64,000 nucleotides of DNA from Xylanibacter ruminicola (GCF_900142525.1 NZ_FRBD01000001.1:62001-126000), one strand, 5' to 3'; counted from the first letter of the stretch, positions 25,894 to 35,762 are shown. Notes: generated by a model from the sequence alone, not told the origin. Numbers and translations are program-made.

Positions 25894-27765
25894 TTACATC
25901 GCTCTGGCTCTGCTACGCTCTTCCTGCTTTGGCTGGGAGAGCTCCTTGCCATAGTACTTCTGGACGAGTGCTGCCTTGGTAGTTGTATGCTCGAAGAAGG
26001 CATTGCGGTCTTCTTTATCCAGTGCCTTGACGCTCATCTGCTGACCGTCCACCATAGCCCTGACACCGTAGTTACCGCTCTTCATCTTGAACACGGCAAA
26101 ATGGTCTATCTTCTTACCATCCTCGGTTTCGAGTTTATTAAACTGATCCAAGGGAATGGTCTTGGCTACCTGTGAGGTCTGCTGAGTCTGCTGGTTCTTT
26201 GAGGTCTCTGCCTTTACCTGCCGCTCATTCCTGTCTGCGATACGCTGCTTGGCCATATCCTCCAGATTATCGACGATAGCAACACGATGACCGTCACGGA
26301 CGAGCTTGGGCAGGTACTTGTCAAGACTGGTGTTCTTGAAGTTGACATAGGAAACGCCTTTTTCTCCTTCTTTGTTTTCCTTATTAGTAAAACCTTCCTT
26401 GATGATATGCTGCTCCTTTAAGCCTGTTGACTTGGCTACTTTCTTGGCATCTTCCTCAAAGGCTTCATAGAAATCACCCTTGCGCATTAACAGTAGAGCA
26501 TCGGGATGCTTTTCCTTCAAGTCCTTAAAGACGGCTGCTGTTTCCTTGGCAAGTTCTGCCTTTTCTTCTGCCTTGGTCTTGGGCTTGGCGATGGGTTCTG
26601 CTGCTATGTCCATCTTAGTTTCTGGGGCTACCTTGGTTTCCGTGGCTTTTCCGTTGGCTGTTTCTTCCTTGGGCTGGAGGGCTGTCATGCCCATCTCCAG
26701 ACGCTGGGCATCCACATGGTCGAGAATCATCTTCGAAGCCTTGTTGACATCGGCCATCACACTGAGGATGAAACGGGGCTCTTTCTTCAATGTGTCCATC
26801 CAGGAATCGACATACTTGGCATTGTTGTCAAGGATTCGCTTGTCAAAGCCCATCGTATTACCTACCATGGCAGCCGTCAGTTCCGCAACGAGTTCTTCCT
26901 TGGCATACTTCTTATCTCCGAAATGACCTTCCATATCTCTTCCAAGGCGTTTCTCAACACCTGTCGAATGAGCCATCTCATGGGCGATGGAGCTGTAGTA
27001 TTCCATACCGTCCTTGAAGATTTCCTCAGGGGTATCGTGGATCTTGAACTGCTTCTTCGTCGGAACGGTAATCTCGTCCTTCGTCGGACTGTAGAAAGCG
27101 CCAGCACCATCCACGTTATTGATCTTGCAGACCCATGCCTGCTTGTCAATCATCTGGTCGAACTCCTTGGAGGTGTACATACCGGTGGCATCCTCGATAT
27201 GCGGTGCCTTGAACTTATCCTGCAGCTTGGCATACTGCTCCGGTTTGATCTCAGGGAAGTTGGTCTGCTGCAGGTTCCAGACATAATAGCCCATCATAAT
27301 GGGGATGGTCTTGACTTTCTCCTGCTCTGCCTTGGTCATGGCTTCGTAGGCTTCATCAGAAACCTTCTGACCGTTCTCATCCTTATGGGTGACATTCCAA
27401 TAGATGACGGGCATGGCCTTCTCACCCTTGGCGATAGTGGCTCCAGCTTCCTTTATCTGCTTATAGGTGGCATAGACGGGTACATCATAGCCGTTGGCAG
27501 CGGTATGCAGCTGGAGGAAGAAGTCATTATGTCCTGAATAGCGGCGACCGGAGAGGTTCTGAGGCAGGCCGTGTGTCCTGCCGCCTGCGTCAATCCAGCC
27601 CTTTTCCCACTGCTGGCCCTTCATCTCCTCCAGACGGGTGACCATCATCTGAGCGAAGCGGTCGATGGCCTTTTCTGCCATCGTCTTACCGCCAGTCTTG
27701 CCCTCAGTCTGTTCCTGGGGCTTTTGCTCAGTCTCTTTTACACTGTTATCCTTGTTATCTTCCAT
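25894..27765 (-). CDS. ArdC-like anti-restriction protein with MutS-I-like insert
   Basis: A 623-residue protein. Residues 25-190 match the ArdC N-terminal single-stranded-DNA-binding domain (FAQMMVTRLEEMKGQQWEKG, YSGHNDFFL). A zincin metallopeptidase domain follows with H262-E-M-A-H266. Around residues 410-450 HPDALLLMRKGDFYEAFEED resembles domain I of MutS, followed by a Lys-rich region and a C-terminal domain. ArdC proteins shield incoming DNA from host restriction. The extra MutS-like part may read DNA structure; that is inference. Confidence 0.75.
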   Translation of the reverse strand: MEDNKDNSVKETEQKPQEQTEGKTGGKTMAEKAIDRFAQMMVTRLEEMKGQQWEKGWIDAGGRTHGLPQNLSGRRYSGHNDFFLQLHTAANGYDVPVYATYKQIKEAGATIAKGEKAMPVIYWNVTHKDENGQKVSDEAYEAMTKAEQEKVKTIPIMMGYYVWNLQQTNFPEIKPEQYAKLQDKFKAPHIEDATGMYTSKEFDQMIDKQAWVCKINNVDGAGAFYSPTKDEITVPTKKQFKIHDTPEEIFKDGMEYYSSIAHEMAHSTGVEKRLGRDMEGHFGDKKYAKEELVAELTAAMVGNTMGFDKRILDNNAKYVDSWMDTLKKEPRFILSVMADVNKASKMILDHVDAQRLEMGMTALQPKEETANGKATETKVAPETKMDIAAEPIAKPKTKAEEKAELAKETAAVFKDLKEKHPDALLLMRKGDFYEAFEEDAKKVAKSTGLKEQHIIKEGFTNKENKEGEKGVSYVNFKNTSLDKYLPKLVRDGHRVAIVDNLEDMAKQRIADRNERQVKAETSKNQQTQQTSQVAKTIPLDQFNKLETEDGKKIDHFAVFKMKSGNYGVRAMVDGQQMSVKALDKEDRNAFFEHTTTKAALVQKYYGKELSQPKQEERSRARAM

Positions 27766-27809
27766 AGTGTAGTCATTATTTTGTTGTTATTAACTTTGGA
27801 GTTCTGCTA

Positions 27810-28007
27810 CTATGCCACTACGTGTTCCTCGGTGAGCGTCATAAAGGCTTCTGCCGTGTCCTCGTTCATGTCGAGGTCGTTCTCCACGCACCAGTGATAG
27901 TAGTCATTCTCCATCTCAGGCTGCCTGCGGATAAACTCGCGCCAGCCTATCTCTTCTGATTCTTTGAGCTGTACAAGCTCTTCATAAGTATTTCCTGTTT
28001 TCTCCAT
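27810..28007 (-). CDS. Small hypothetical protein
   Basis: A 65-residue acidic protein from the ATG at 28007, which has AGGA just upstream. The frame is open to 28085, but that extension looks like spacer. It reads as helical (TYEELVQLKESEEIGWREFI). It lies between two genes of the accessory operon. Function unknown. Confidence 0.6.
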   Translation of the reverse strand: MEKTGNTYEELVQLKESEEIGWREFIRRQPEMENDYYHWCVENDLDMNEDTAEAFMTLTEEHVVA

Positions 28008-28139
28008 GTTTCCTGAATTTAAAAGTGTGTTTTCACAGTATAGATTATAAGGTCTCGTGTTTTCATAGTATCTAAGAAATGGCAAGAATCATTGTTGTTA
28101 TCCTTTATTCAACCTTTACTTTGTTATACCTTTGTTCTC

Positions 28140-28904
28140 TTATTTGAAGTGGATAGTCTGGCGAACTTCCTCCTTGACAGTCTTCTTCTCTTCCTTCTTG
28201 GCCTCCGGCATCTTGTATTTCTCCTGAACCTGCTTGTACTCCCAACGGTTCTCGTCGGTCTGCCAATAGCCCATCTGACCGGGATTGGCCATGTCCCACT
28301 TGATTTCCTGCTGACGCTTCCACTCCTGCATGTCGCCGTCAATGGCCTTGAAGCCGGAGTTCTGTCGGAGGTCAACGCCTACCGTCACCTTGGTATCGCC
28401 TACCTCCAGCTCAACCGGCTTGCCCTCCCTGATGGCCTGACGCTGGTTCTGACCCAAAGTGATGTCTTTCACATGCTCCAGCTCGTCGATGCGCTTGTCA
28501 ATCTCGGCCTTGTTGACTTCACGCTTCAGCAGCGACTTTGTTTCCTGGTCTAACTGGAGGAACATGGTTCTCGTACGATTGCCCTCACGGATGTCCTTCT
28601 GGATGACCTCTCCAGCCTGCAGACGTTTCTGCTCTGCATCCTGTAGCTTCAGGTCACTCACGATGTCCCTGCTCACTGGATAGGCTTTCAGCACGGCATT
28701 GCCATCTGTATCTCGCTGCAAACGTAGCTTCACAGGCATGGTGGCGATGATGCCGTTATCCAGCTGGTCACGAATCTCCACGAGTGGAGTGAGCTCACCG
28801 TTCAGCAGCTTCTCCTTGATTTCCTTGGGCATCGACCTTACATCTATGTCGATACGCTCAAAGTCTTTCTTACTCAGTTCTCTTTCACCAAATAGCTTTC
28901 CCAT
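28140..28904 (-). CDS. DUF4099/DUF3945-like protein
   Basis: A 254-residue charged protein with no signal peptide. The N-terminal half (LSKKDFERIDIDVRSMPKEI, later LLNGELTPLVEI) and a Gln/Lys-rich tail suggest the DUF4099/DUF3945 families of Bacteroidota mobile elements, but I cannot choose between them. It is the first gene of the leftward accessory operon. Function unknown. Confidence 0.6.
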   Translation of the reverse strand: MGKLFGERELSKKDFERIDIDVRSMPKEIKEKLLNGELTPLVEIRDQLDNGIIATMPVKLRLQRDTDGNAVLKAYPVSRDIVSDLKLQDAEQKRLQAGEVIQKDIREGNRTRTMFLQLDQETKSLLKREVNKAEIDKRIDELEHVKDITLGQNQRQAIREGKPVELEVGDTKVTVGVDLRQNSGFKAIDGDMQEWKRQQEIKWDMANPGQMGYWQTDENRWEYKQVQEKYKMPEAKKEEKKTVKEEVRQTIHFK

Positions 28905-29008
28905 TCTCTTCTTTTGTTTGATTGTTATACCTTATTAATAAAATGTGGCAGGGTTTACTTTAGAGGATATAAAGTTTTTATTCCTTCGATTTCCTCATCA
29001 GTTTTCCG

Positions 29009-29016
29009 TACCTTTG
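29009..29016 (+). promoter_or_regulatory. -7 box before the cell-wall hydrolase
   Basis: TACCTTTG fits TAnnTTTG, 63 bp before the ATG at 29079. A -33 box is not clear. Confidence 0.5.
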
Positions 29017-29078
29017 CACCCGTATTCAGGAGTGACTTGGTTTCTCAAACCGAGTGCAAAATTAAAACAAATAATACC

Positions 29079-30167
29079 ATGAAAAGCAGAAAAAATTATT
29101 TCTTATACTTCTTATTCCTGCCGACAATTCCAGTATCTTGTCCAGCACAGTTTAATACCATTCAAAAGCTGCCACAGGTGGTTAAAAGTAAGCCGATTTC
29201 AGAGGTTCAGACGGATTCCTGTAATTTAGCGGCTTCTGAACAAAAGAGTCCAAAAGAATACTTTGACGTTCCTTCTCATCAGGAGATAGCCATTGAGTAT
29301 GATGTTCCGCTGTTTGTTTCTGTCAAGGACAGTATGATGATGGAACTATTAAACCGTCGTACTTCAGTGGCGCTTCCTTTGGACTTCATCCATATCACTT
29401 CTGATTATGGCTATCGCATGGATCCTATCACTTTTGTAAAAGGGACATTCCACAACGGTATAGACTTACGTTGTGCAAAAGGCTCTCTGGTTTACGCAAT
29501 GATGCCAGGAGTCATCGAAAAGGTGGTATATAGCGAAACGGGCTATGGTCATCATGTCATCATCAACCATGTAGGACTGCGCATCCTGTATGGTCACTTA
29601 GGACTGATTGCTGTCAGAGAAGGGGATGTTGTATCAGCAGGAACGATAGTGGCCTTGTCCTCTGATACAGGTAAGTCAACAGGCCCGCATCTGCATATCC
29701 GGGCTGAAAGACTTATTGATGGGGAATGGAAATCCATCAATCCAGAGCCGTTCATCAATCATCTGAACAGTTACATCTGTGGTTTGCAGGAAGAAATGGA
29801 GAACTTACATTTTGCCTCCAGGCCTGACAGACCGCTTAACCTTCACAACCTATTCAAGGTCATGAAGGACTGCGGTGTACTTTACCCAAAGATTGTAGCA
29901 GCACAGTATTGTCTTGAAACAGGCTACGGCTCTTCGAATGTTTGCCGGAACTATAACAATCTCTTCGGTCTCTATAATTCATCCCAACGTGACTACTACC
30001 GTTTCCGTTCCTGGGAAGAATCTGTTGCAGGTTATGTGCGCATGATACAACGACGTTACGATCCCAAGAAGGACAAAGATTACTATGCATTCCTGAAGCG
30101 TATCGGATATGCGGAAAACATGGACAGTTATAACGCTAAAGTCCGAGCCATAGCAAATACGCTATAA
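29079..30167 (+). CDS. Secreted cell-wall hydrolase: M23 peptidase plus glucosaminidase
   Basis: A 362-residue protein from the ATG at 29079; the open frame upstream crosses the promoter. After a signal peptide, a LytM/M23 domain has HNGIDL (first zinc His and Asp) and HLHI (second zinc His). The last 110 residues match the glucosaminidase/lysozyme type (YCLETGYGSSNVCRNYNNLF, with catalytic-type Glu). It can cut both the peptide and sugar parts of the wall, and presumably opens peptidoglycan for the mating apparatus. It is the only plus-strand gene among the transfer operons and has its own promoter and terminator. Confidence 0.88.
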   Translation: MKSRKNYFLYFLFLPTIPVSCPAQFNTIQKLPQVVKSKPISEVQTDSCNLAASEQKSPKEYFDVPSHQEIAIEYDVPLFVSVKDSMMMELLNRRTSVALPLDFIHITSDYGYRMDPITFVKGTFHNGIDLRCAKGSLVYAMMPGVIEKVVYSETGYGHHVIINHVGLRILYGHLGLIAVREGDVVSAGTIVALSSDTGKSTGPHLHIRAERLIDGEWKSINPEPFINHLNSYICGLQEEMENLHFASRPDRPLNLHNLFKVMKDCGVLYPKIVAAQYCLETGYGSSNVCRNYNNLFGLYNSSQRDYYRFRSWEESVAGYVRMIQRRYDPKKDKDYYAFLKRIGYAENMDSYNAKVRAIANTL

Positions 30168-30170
30168 CGA

Positions 30171-30204
30171 AAGAAACCTGTCTCGAACTGGAGGCAGGCT
30201 TCTT
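30171..30204. terminator. Bidirectional terminator
   Basis: AAGAAACCTGTC (30171-30182) pairs with GGCAGGCTTCTT (30193-30204), with one mismatch and one wobble, between two convergent genes. Confidence 0.65.
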
Positions 30205-30207
30205 TGT

Positions 30208-32532
30208 TTATTGGGCATTTTCTTTTCCAAGCAAACTGGCCGTGAGCTGGGTCACTTCCTCATTGATGCGTCGGAAGTTTCTTGCCAGCATCACCTCTTT
30301 CTCATGCTCATTCTCGAAACAGTATTTCTTGGGCAAGGGTGTATAATGCTTCTTTTCCTCCTCGATATGACTCATATCGAAGTTGGTTTTGCAGAAGAAC
30401 TTGGTGGTCTTGAACTCGTCGGTCTCTTCGAGGTTCACACTATGCATAGCTGCCGCTTCTGTGGGCGTAAAGTCACGGGCTGTCTGTCCACAGATCCAGC
30501 CTGTTGCCATATCGGCTATCTTGGCAGCAGGAACAAGACAGTCCATCTTCTCGTTGAAGGAAGTAGAGACGCGCTCATCATTGATACTGATGCTCTGGGT
30601 GGTCTGCTTGACCTTACCGAAGATGTCATTCTGCAACCATTCCAGCGTTTCCTTGTTTCGCGCTGAACCAGCGAAGACGTTTCCGCATGTAGTAATTACC
30701 TTCTGCATACCGTTCTTGCCATAGTCGGCTTCCAACTGGGGTAGTTCCTGAAAGGCCATCGTCACGCTTACCTTATTACTTCGGGCTGTACCTATCAGAC
30801 GGTCTATCTTATGGAAATAGAGTGTCGGCAGCTCATCAATGATGATGCTGACTGGCACGTTCTTTCCCTGTCCGCTATTAACTCTCGTGGTCAGACGGTT
30901 CAGGATAAGTGCATTCAGAGAGCCAATCACTTGTTCTTTCTCCGGGTCATTGGCGATAATCAGATACGAGGGCTTCTTAGGGTCTGATACCTTCAGGTCG
31001 AAGTCATCACCCGAGAATACCCAATAGGCTTCCTGTGATACCAGTCGTGCAGCGTTGACACGGAGCGTTCCAACCATACCTTCCAACTGATCCATCGCGT
31101 TATTATCATACGCAGATTTGAATGGAGCCATCAGTGACATAATGTTTTCATCTTGCATCAGGATATTAAAGGAATCCTCATACGACAGTTGCAGGAAGCT
31201 GAGCACATGGGGCATGTCACTATACTCGCCCGTAAAGGTGTCGGGCTGGGTGATTCGCCCTTCATCATCCTCATAGAACTCATCTTCGATAAAGACCACT
31301 CTCCCCTCTCTATCCACATACGAAAAGCCTTTCAAGGTGACAGGCATTCCATCGGCATCGGTACTGACGTTATTGCCGTCTTTATCTGTAAAGTCGAGAA
31401 CGACATTACCATCTGGAGCAAGTGCCACATAGTCATCCCACATGCGTATCTTAATTTCCAGCTTTCGTCCGTCACTGATAATCATGTGATGCAGTTTCCT
31501 ACCGTTCTTCCATGCCACAGGACGGAAGGTGACAAAGAAATAGATGATGGCTGCCAGGAAGTTCTCTGCAGAGTTGGTGAAGAACTTGTCACTTCCCCCA
31601 CCGCCTGCCTGTCCTGCACCTTTATTCAAGGCTGCTAGCAGTGTGGCTGCTGTCTCTGAGGCAGCACTCAAATCAGGGATATACTTCCGTTGGATGGGGT
31701 TCACTCTGTTCGAGTACTCTACATCGGTAAAGTTGATGATGTTGAAGTTCATATCCTTGGGGATATTGCCCAGCATCTTGTTCTTATTGAAGTGATAAAA
31801 GGTCATCTCTGCAAGAGCAGGAAACTTGTAGTCATAAACTACTAACGAAAACCCCTTGGCTGAGTGCTGTCTTATGAAGGGTTCTACCACAGAGAAGGAC
31901 TTACCACTACCTGGCGTACCTACCACCCATGTCCCTCTGAAAGGGTTCACCACATTGCACCAGCCTTTGCGCATTCGTCCCTTATAGTAGAAGATCATCG
32001 GAATGTTCACGCTGTACTTATTCTCCACCAACTGTTCACACTGCTGAAAGCTCTCGTTCTCGAAGTTAAAGCGGTCTTCACCGAGTTTGCAGTTAAAGTA
32101 CTGCGCAATGGCATCGAGGCTTCGGTGAATACACATCACGCCTGTTATCGAGGTAACAAGATAGAGGATGCGGTTCAGCGAATAGCCTGCAATATGGGTT
32201 CCCCAATGACCGGGCTGGATAAAGATGCATAGCACAGTCAGAGTGATTCCTGCCGCACAGGGATAGACGACCATCGTCCTGACATCAAACTTCAAACTTC
32301 GTCGTGCCGTAGTTCCTGCACAGGTAATGAGAATAGTCACCAACTCTATGACCTTACACGACACCACGGAATTGAAGAAGCCCAGTCTGGCTATCATCTG
32401 CAAAAAGGAGTTGGCAATGCTACTCCCTGTATGGACAGGCATGTGCATCACCAACTCAATAATCAAGAAAATATAGATGAACGAGCGGAACAGATTATAC
32501 ATCTGCTGCTGTTCCTTGGTTTCCTGAATCAT
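30208..32532 (-). CDS. Coupling protein (VirD4/TraG-type ATPase)
   Basis: A 774-residue coupling protein. About four hydrophobic segments lie in the first 135 residues. Walker A is GTPGSGKS (205-212), and IIIDELPTLYF is the Walker B region. It links the relaxase-DNA complex to the secretion channel and powers DNA transfer. It is the last gene of the transfer operon. In CTnDOT the equivalent gene (mobC) sits beside the relaxase, whereas here it is 18 kb away. Confidence 0.92.
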   Translation of the reverse strand: MIQETKEQQQMYNLFRSFIYIFLIIELVMHMPVHTGSSIANSFLQMIARLGFFNSVVSCKVIELVTILITCAGTTARRSLKFDVRTMVVYPCAAGITLTVLCIFIQPGHWGTHIAGYSLNRILYLVTSITGVMCIHRSLDAIAQYFNCKLGEDRFNFENESFQQCEQLVENKYSVNIPMIFYYKGRMRKGWCNVVNPFRGTWVVGTPGSGKSFSVVEPFIRQHSAKGFSLVVYDYKFPALAEMTFYHFNKNKMLGNIPKDMNFNIINFTDVEYSNRVNPIQRKYIPDLSAASETAATLLAALNKGAGQAGGGGSDKFFTNSAENFLAAIIYFFVTFRPVAWKNGRKLHHMIISDGRKLEIKIRMWDDYVALAPDGNVVLDFTDKDGNNVSTDADGMPVTLKGFSYVDREGRVVFIEDEFYEDDEGRITQPDTFTGEYSDMPHVLSFLQLSYEDSFNILMQDENIMSLMAPFKSAYDNNAMDQLEGMVGTLRVNAARLVSQEAYWVFSGDDFDLKVSDPKKPSYLIIANDPEKEQVIGSLNALILNRLTTRVNSGQGKNVPVSIIIDELPTLYFHKIDRLIGTARSNKVSVTMAFQELPQLEADYGKNGMQKVITTCGNVFAGSARNKETLEWLQNDIFGKVKQTTQSISINDERVSTSFNEKMDCLVPAAKIADMATGWICGQTARDFTPTEAAAMHSVNLEETDEFKTTKFFCKTNFDMSHIEEEKKHYTPLPKKYCFENEHEKEVMLARNFRRINEEVTQLTASLLGKENAQ

Positions 32533-32551
32533 GCTATTCTTCTACCTTTGT

Positions 32552-33391
32552 TTAATCGTCAAAGCAATCGGCATCCAGCACATCGTCATAGTTGATGTTC
32601 AGCTCGATGGTTCTGCCGGAAATCTGGTTCTCACTGACCTCGATTTTCAAGACCTTGGCCTCTGGGAAGGTGAGCTTCTTTACTACGAGCACATTGCGAT
32701 AGTGCTTCTTGAAGTGCTTGTTGTAGTTCAGCATAAACTCCGGTGTCAGCTCGATACTCTGGTAGTTGGTGGCTTTCTTCTGCTTCTTATCCTCCAGTTT
32801 GACTCGTATCTCTGAAATATCGTAGGGTATCTTGGTCTTGTTCTCCAGTGAGAAGTCGATGAAGAAGTAGTCACCTGCTGAACAGATATGGTTTACCCAT
32901 GCCTTCATCTTGTCTTTCTTGGTATGGATATTCTCCACACTGCGCTTGGTGTTAAAGATACGGATGGCATAGCGGCTTATCTCTCCTACAGACATACTCA
33001 CATCGGGATTCTGGTATTCCTGCATATCCCAATACGGAACAGTGAAGCGGGTGCTGGCAAAGGGCAGACAACTGCGATAGATAAGCTTATACTGGGCGAT
33101 ATGTCGTTCTCCGATGACAGTCACGATGCCAGCCTGCTCATAGTCCTGCATCGCACCTTTGGGTTTCAGACGCACGATATTGTCATTGACCTGGTTGCCG
33201 ACGATGGTATCAGTGGAGATATCCACCAAGCGAATGGTCTCTGGCATAATCAAGTGGGTGGTTACCTGCTCGTTGACATAGATGGTGCTCAAATACACGT
33301 CATTGGATTGTGTTGACTCTGCACTTACGCGAATTGTGCTCATGGCCATCAAAGCCACTGCTGCAAATAAAAACTTTTTCATACTTTTCAT
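32552..33391 (-). CDS. traN: Conjugative transfer protein TraN
   Basis: A 279-residue protein with a signal peptide, beta-rich in character and containing ICSAGDYFFIDFSLENKTKI and VLVVKKLTFPEAKVL. Length, signal peptide and position after TraM match TraN (DUF4138) of Bacteroides elements, the probable VirB9-like outer part of the channel. It lies 20 bp before the coupling-protein gene. Confidence 0.85.
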   Translation of the reverse strand: MKSMKKFLFAAVALMAMSTIRVSAESTQSNDVYLSTIYVNEQVTTHLIMPETIRLVDISTDTIVGNQVNDNIVRLKPKGAMQDYEQAGIVTVIGERHIAQYKLIYRSCLPFASTRFTVPYWDMQEYQNPDVSMSVGEISRYAIRIFNTKRSVENIHTKKDKMKAWVNHICSAGDYFFIDFSLENKTKIPYDISEIRVKLEDKKQKKATNYQSIELTPEFMLNYNKHFKKHYRNVLVVKKLTFPEAKVLKIEVSENQISGRTIELNINYDDVLDADCFDD

Positions 33392-33412
33392 ATCGTTTGT
33401 GTGTTTATGGGG

Positions 33413-34618
33413 TTATTGTTCGTTAATCAGATATACAATGGTGTTATACTTAATCTTTGCCTTGTTCTTCTTGATAGCCTGTGAGATGGCACTTGACGTA
33501 CTCTGATAGGCATTCTGCAGAGCCTGTAAAGCCAGAGCCTGTGCGGAGATGCCGCTGCCGCCTCCTGTATCAAAGCTGATGTTGCTCTGCATGGCAGCAC
33601 TACCGGCATTCTTCATCATATCCCTAAAGGCTGACTCCGGCACATAGAAGCCCTGCATGCCGTCAAGGTCATAGACAGACAAATGGATCTTCAGAAACTT
33701 ATCCTTCACCAGAATACTCGTGATGTCTGCCATCACTCGCTGCTGACCGAAGCCGGTCACTATTCCATAGAGGTAGGTGCCTTTCTTCAGCTTCACACCC
33801 ATGACAACTACATCATCCAACAGCTTGAAGCGGAGTCTGGTTCCCTCATGGGCCTTGGTAGTCTTGTCTATCATAGCCTTAATCAGTGGGGCATCGAGTT
33901 TTTCATCATCAGCAATGGTATTGAAGCTTTCTGCATGGGTATCATCAGCCTTGGCAACAACGGCTATGGTGTCTTTCTTGGGCTGTTGGTTAGCCATGCT
34001 AGGATTGCCGTAGATGTCATAGCCTGCTATCTGGCCATTCAGATTGGGCTGTACCTGCTGACCATTCCTTGAAGGATAGTCATCACCAGTTATGTCACGT
34101 GCCATCTTTCTGCTTCGTTCCTGGATCTGTCGCATCTGCTCCTCAAATTGCTCCATCTCCCGCTGCTGACTGCCATTACTGCTATGGCCTGTATAGCGGT
34201 CATCATATTGGTTGATGTGCATCCTCGACTCTTTGAGCTGCTGTTGGAGGGCTGCCATCTCTTGCTCCTGGCGTTTCTTCTCGGCCTTCTCCTTGTCGAT
34301 TCGATCCATCTCACTCTCGCTATAGACGTTCTCGTCATCGCTCTCTCCCTGTTCTTCCTCGCCAAGGGCATTGATGGCGGTATAGCCGTCACCTCTGAGG
34401 ATGTTGTCCTCCATGGCAGCGAACTTGCCATGCAGACCATCACCTGCTGGCTCTGGCATCATGGTATTGATACTATCGGTGACCATACCTGTCTGCTCTG
34501 TCGGGCCTTTGAACATCTCACAGGAGAAATAGGCTATGGCTACCAAGGGAACGAAGAGTACCAGCGGGAACCAGTACTTTCCCTGTCGAAAATCAATCTT
34601 TTTGAAATCTATCTTCAT
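33413..34618 (-). CDS. traM: Conjugative transfer protein TraM (VirB10-like)
   Basis: A 401-residue protein with one membrane segment near residues 15-32, a long charged and Gln-rich middle (coiled-coil likely, residues 90-180), and a globular C-terminal domain (LRFKLLDDVVVMGVKLKKGT, later GISAQALALQALQ). This matches TraM, the VirB10-like protein that spans the periplasm and joins the inner and outer parts of the channel. Confidence 0.88.
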   Translation of the reverse strand: MKIDFKKIDFRQGKYWFPLVLFVPLVAIAYFSCEMFKGPTEQTGMVTDSINTMMPEPAGDGLHGKFAAMEDNILRGDGYTAINALGEEEQGESDDENVYSESEMDRIDKEKAEKKRQEQEMAALQQQLKESRMHINQYDDRYTGHSSNGSQQREMEQFEEQMRQIQERSRKMARDITGDDYPSRNGQQVQPNLNGQIAGYDIYGNPSMANQQPKKDTIAVVAKADDTHAESFNTIADDEKLDAPLIKAMIDKTTKAHEGTRLRFKLLDDVVVMGVKLKKGTYLYGIVTGFGQQRVMADITSILVKDKFLKIHLSVYDLDGMQGFYVPESAFRDMMKNAGSAAMQSNISFDTGGGSGISAQALALQALQNAYQSTSSAISQAIKKNKAKIKYNTIVYLINEQ

Positions 34619-34633
34619 GGTTCTTTCTTTTGG

Positions 34634-35107
34634 TTATTTGTTAATAATCATTTGGAGTTCATCATACTTTTCCAGTGCAAGCACGGAATCTGCATGGGTC
34701 TTACCGGGCTTGGCCATCAGGGAGTCCACCTCTCGTTTGAGTTTCACCGCCCGATGACTGAGCTGTACGTAGGTATTCTTCTGGACGGTCTTCATGTCCT
34801 CGATACGGTGTAGCTGTGCAAACATGGGCTGTACCTGTGCGAAGTCCTGCATGGGGTCATTGATGCTGTTACTGTCATTTCCTGACATACACAGCAGGAA
34901 ACCGATAACGTAGATGGTGGTATTCACGGAGAACAAGATTCCTGCAGTCTTTCGTCTGTGACCGTCTGCCCAGGCATTGGCCTTGGCGATCTTCTCTCCG
35001 ATGGCGTACTTCTTACCTATCTTATAGCCCCAGATTCTGGCTCTTCTCAGTCGGTAACGCTCCTTCTCCTTATACTCGTGTGTTTGCTTGTTCTTGAATA
35101 TATTCAT
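34634..35107 (-). CDS. traL: TraL-like membrane protein
   Basis: A 157-residue protein with a very basic N-terminus, one membrane segment (ILFSVNTTIYVIGFLLCM) and a helical C-terminal part. The call rests mainly on position between TraK and TraM, where TraL lies in CTnDOT-type elements; sequence support is modest. Confidence 0.65.
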   Translation of the reverse strand: MNIFKNKQTHEYKEKERYRLRRARIWGYKIGKKYAIGEKIAKANAWADGHRRKTAGILFSVNTTIYVIGFLLCMSGNDSNSINDPMQDFAQVQPMFAQLHRIEDMKTVQKNTYVQLSHRAVKLKREVDSLMAKPGKTHADSVLALEKYDELQMIINK

Positions 35108-35117
35108 GGTACATCAT

Positions 35118-35145
35118 TTTTCACTTTTCACTCTTCTCTTTTCAC
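35118..35145. repeat. Period-7 micro-repeat
   Basis: Four 7-bp units (TTTTCAC, TTTTCAC, TCTTCTC, TTTTCAC) fill the spacer between the traK and traL genes. Confidence 0.7.
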
Positions 35146-35745
35146 TTAATATGATTTCAGGTCTTTGTTCTCCAGTGTACGCCAGTTGGTAATCAGCAGA
35201 CCATGGGGATTGTTCTGCGTCCTCGGCACATTCTGCAACTTTCCAACGGTGATAATGCTACGCTTCACGCTGTTGGTTCTGCGCTTGATCATCTGTGTAC
35301 CATAATACTTGAAACTCATCTGGTCTTTGTCGAGTTCGATACTGTCTGCCACGATGGTCTCTACAGCTGAGCTGGAGAGCAGTTGCGAGTAAAATCCTGT
35401 TTCCTCGATGGCCTGCTTCTGTCTGAGAGCACTCTCATCTGCCAGATACATAGCCTTACCAAACGTCCACTTCAAGTACTCGTCATCTGGCGAGAGATTA
35501 AAAAAGTACTGGTGGAAGAGCTGGATGTGTGCCTTGGCCTCTATGTCAAAGGTCATCTCGTTCTTACTGCGCTCTGCCATGAAGGGAATGCTCCCGTCCA
35601 GCACATACACCTGCTGCTGTTGGTCTCTGACCAGCTTGGTGGCGAAATAAAAGCACAGGCCGCAAATCACGGTGCTGGCACTGATGGTCAGCAATACCGT
35701 GAACATGGCGAGCTTTGTCTTCTTCTCTAAACTTTCTATTAACAT
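35146..35745 (-). CDS. traK: Conjugative transfer protein TraK (VirB8-like)
   Basis: A 199-residue protein with one N-terminal membrane segment (LAMFTVLLTISASTVICGLC) and a soluble periplasmic domain, the layout of VirB8-type proteins. Length and the order J-K-L-M-N agree with TraK of Bacteroides elements. It helps assemble the inner-membrane complex. Confidence 0.85.
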   Translation of the reverse strand: MLIESLEKKTKLAMFTVLLTISASTVICGLCFYFATKLVRDQQQQVYVLDGSIPFMAERSKNEMTFDIEAKAHIQLFHQYFFNLSPDDEYLKWTFGKAMYLADESALRQKQAIEETGFYSQLLSSSAVETIVADSIELDKDQMSFKYYGTQMIKRRTNSVKRSIITVGKLQNVPRTQNNPHGLLITNWRTLENKDLKSY

Positions 35746-35762
35746 GGTTATATCTGCTTAAT

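Noticed and set aside
26506..27537. 343-codon plus-strand frame
   Set aside because: It lies opposite the ArdC-like gene, which has clear domains; the plus-strand peptide is a shadow.
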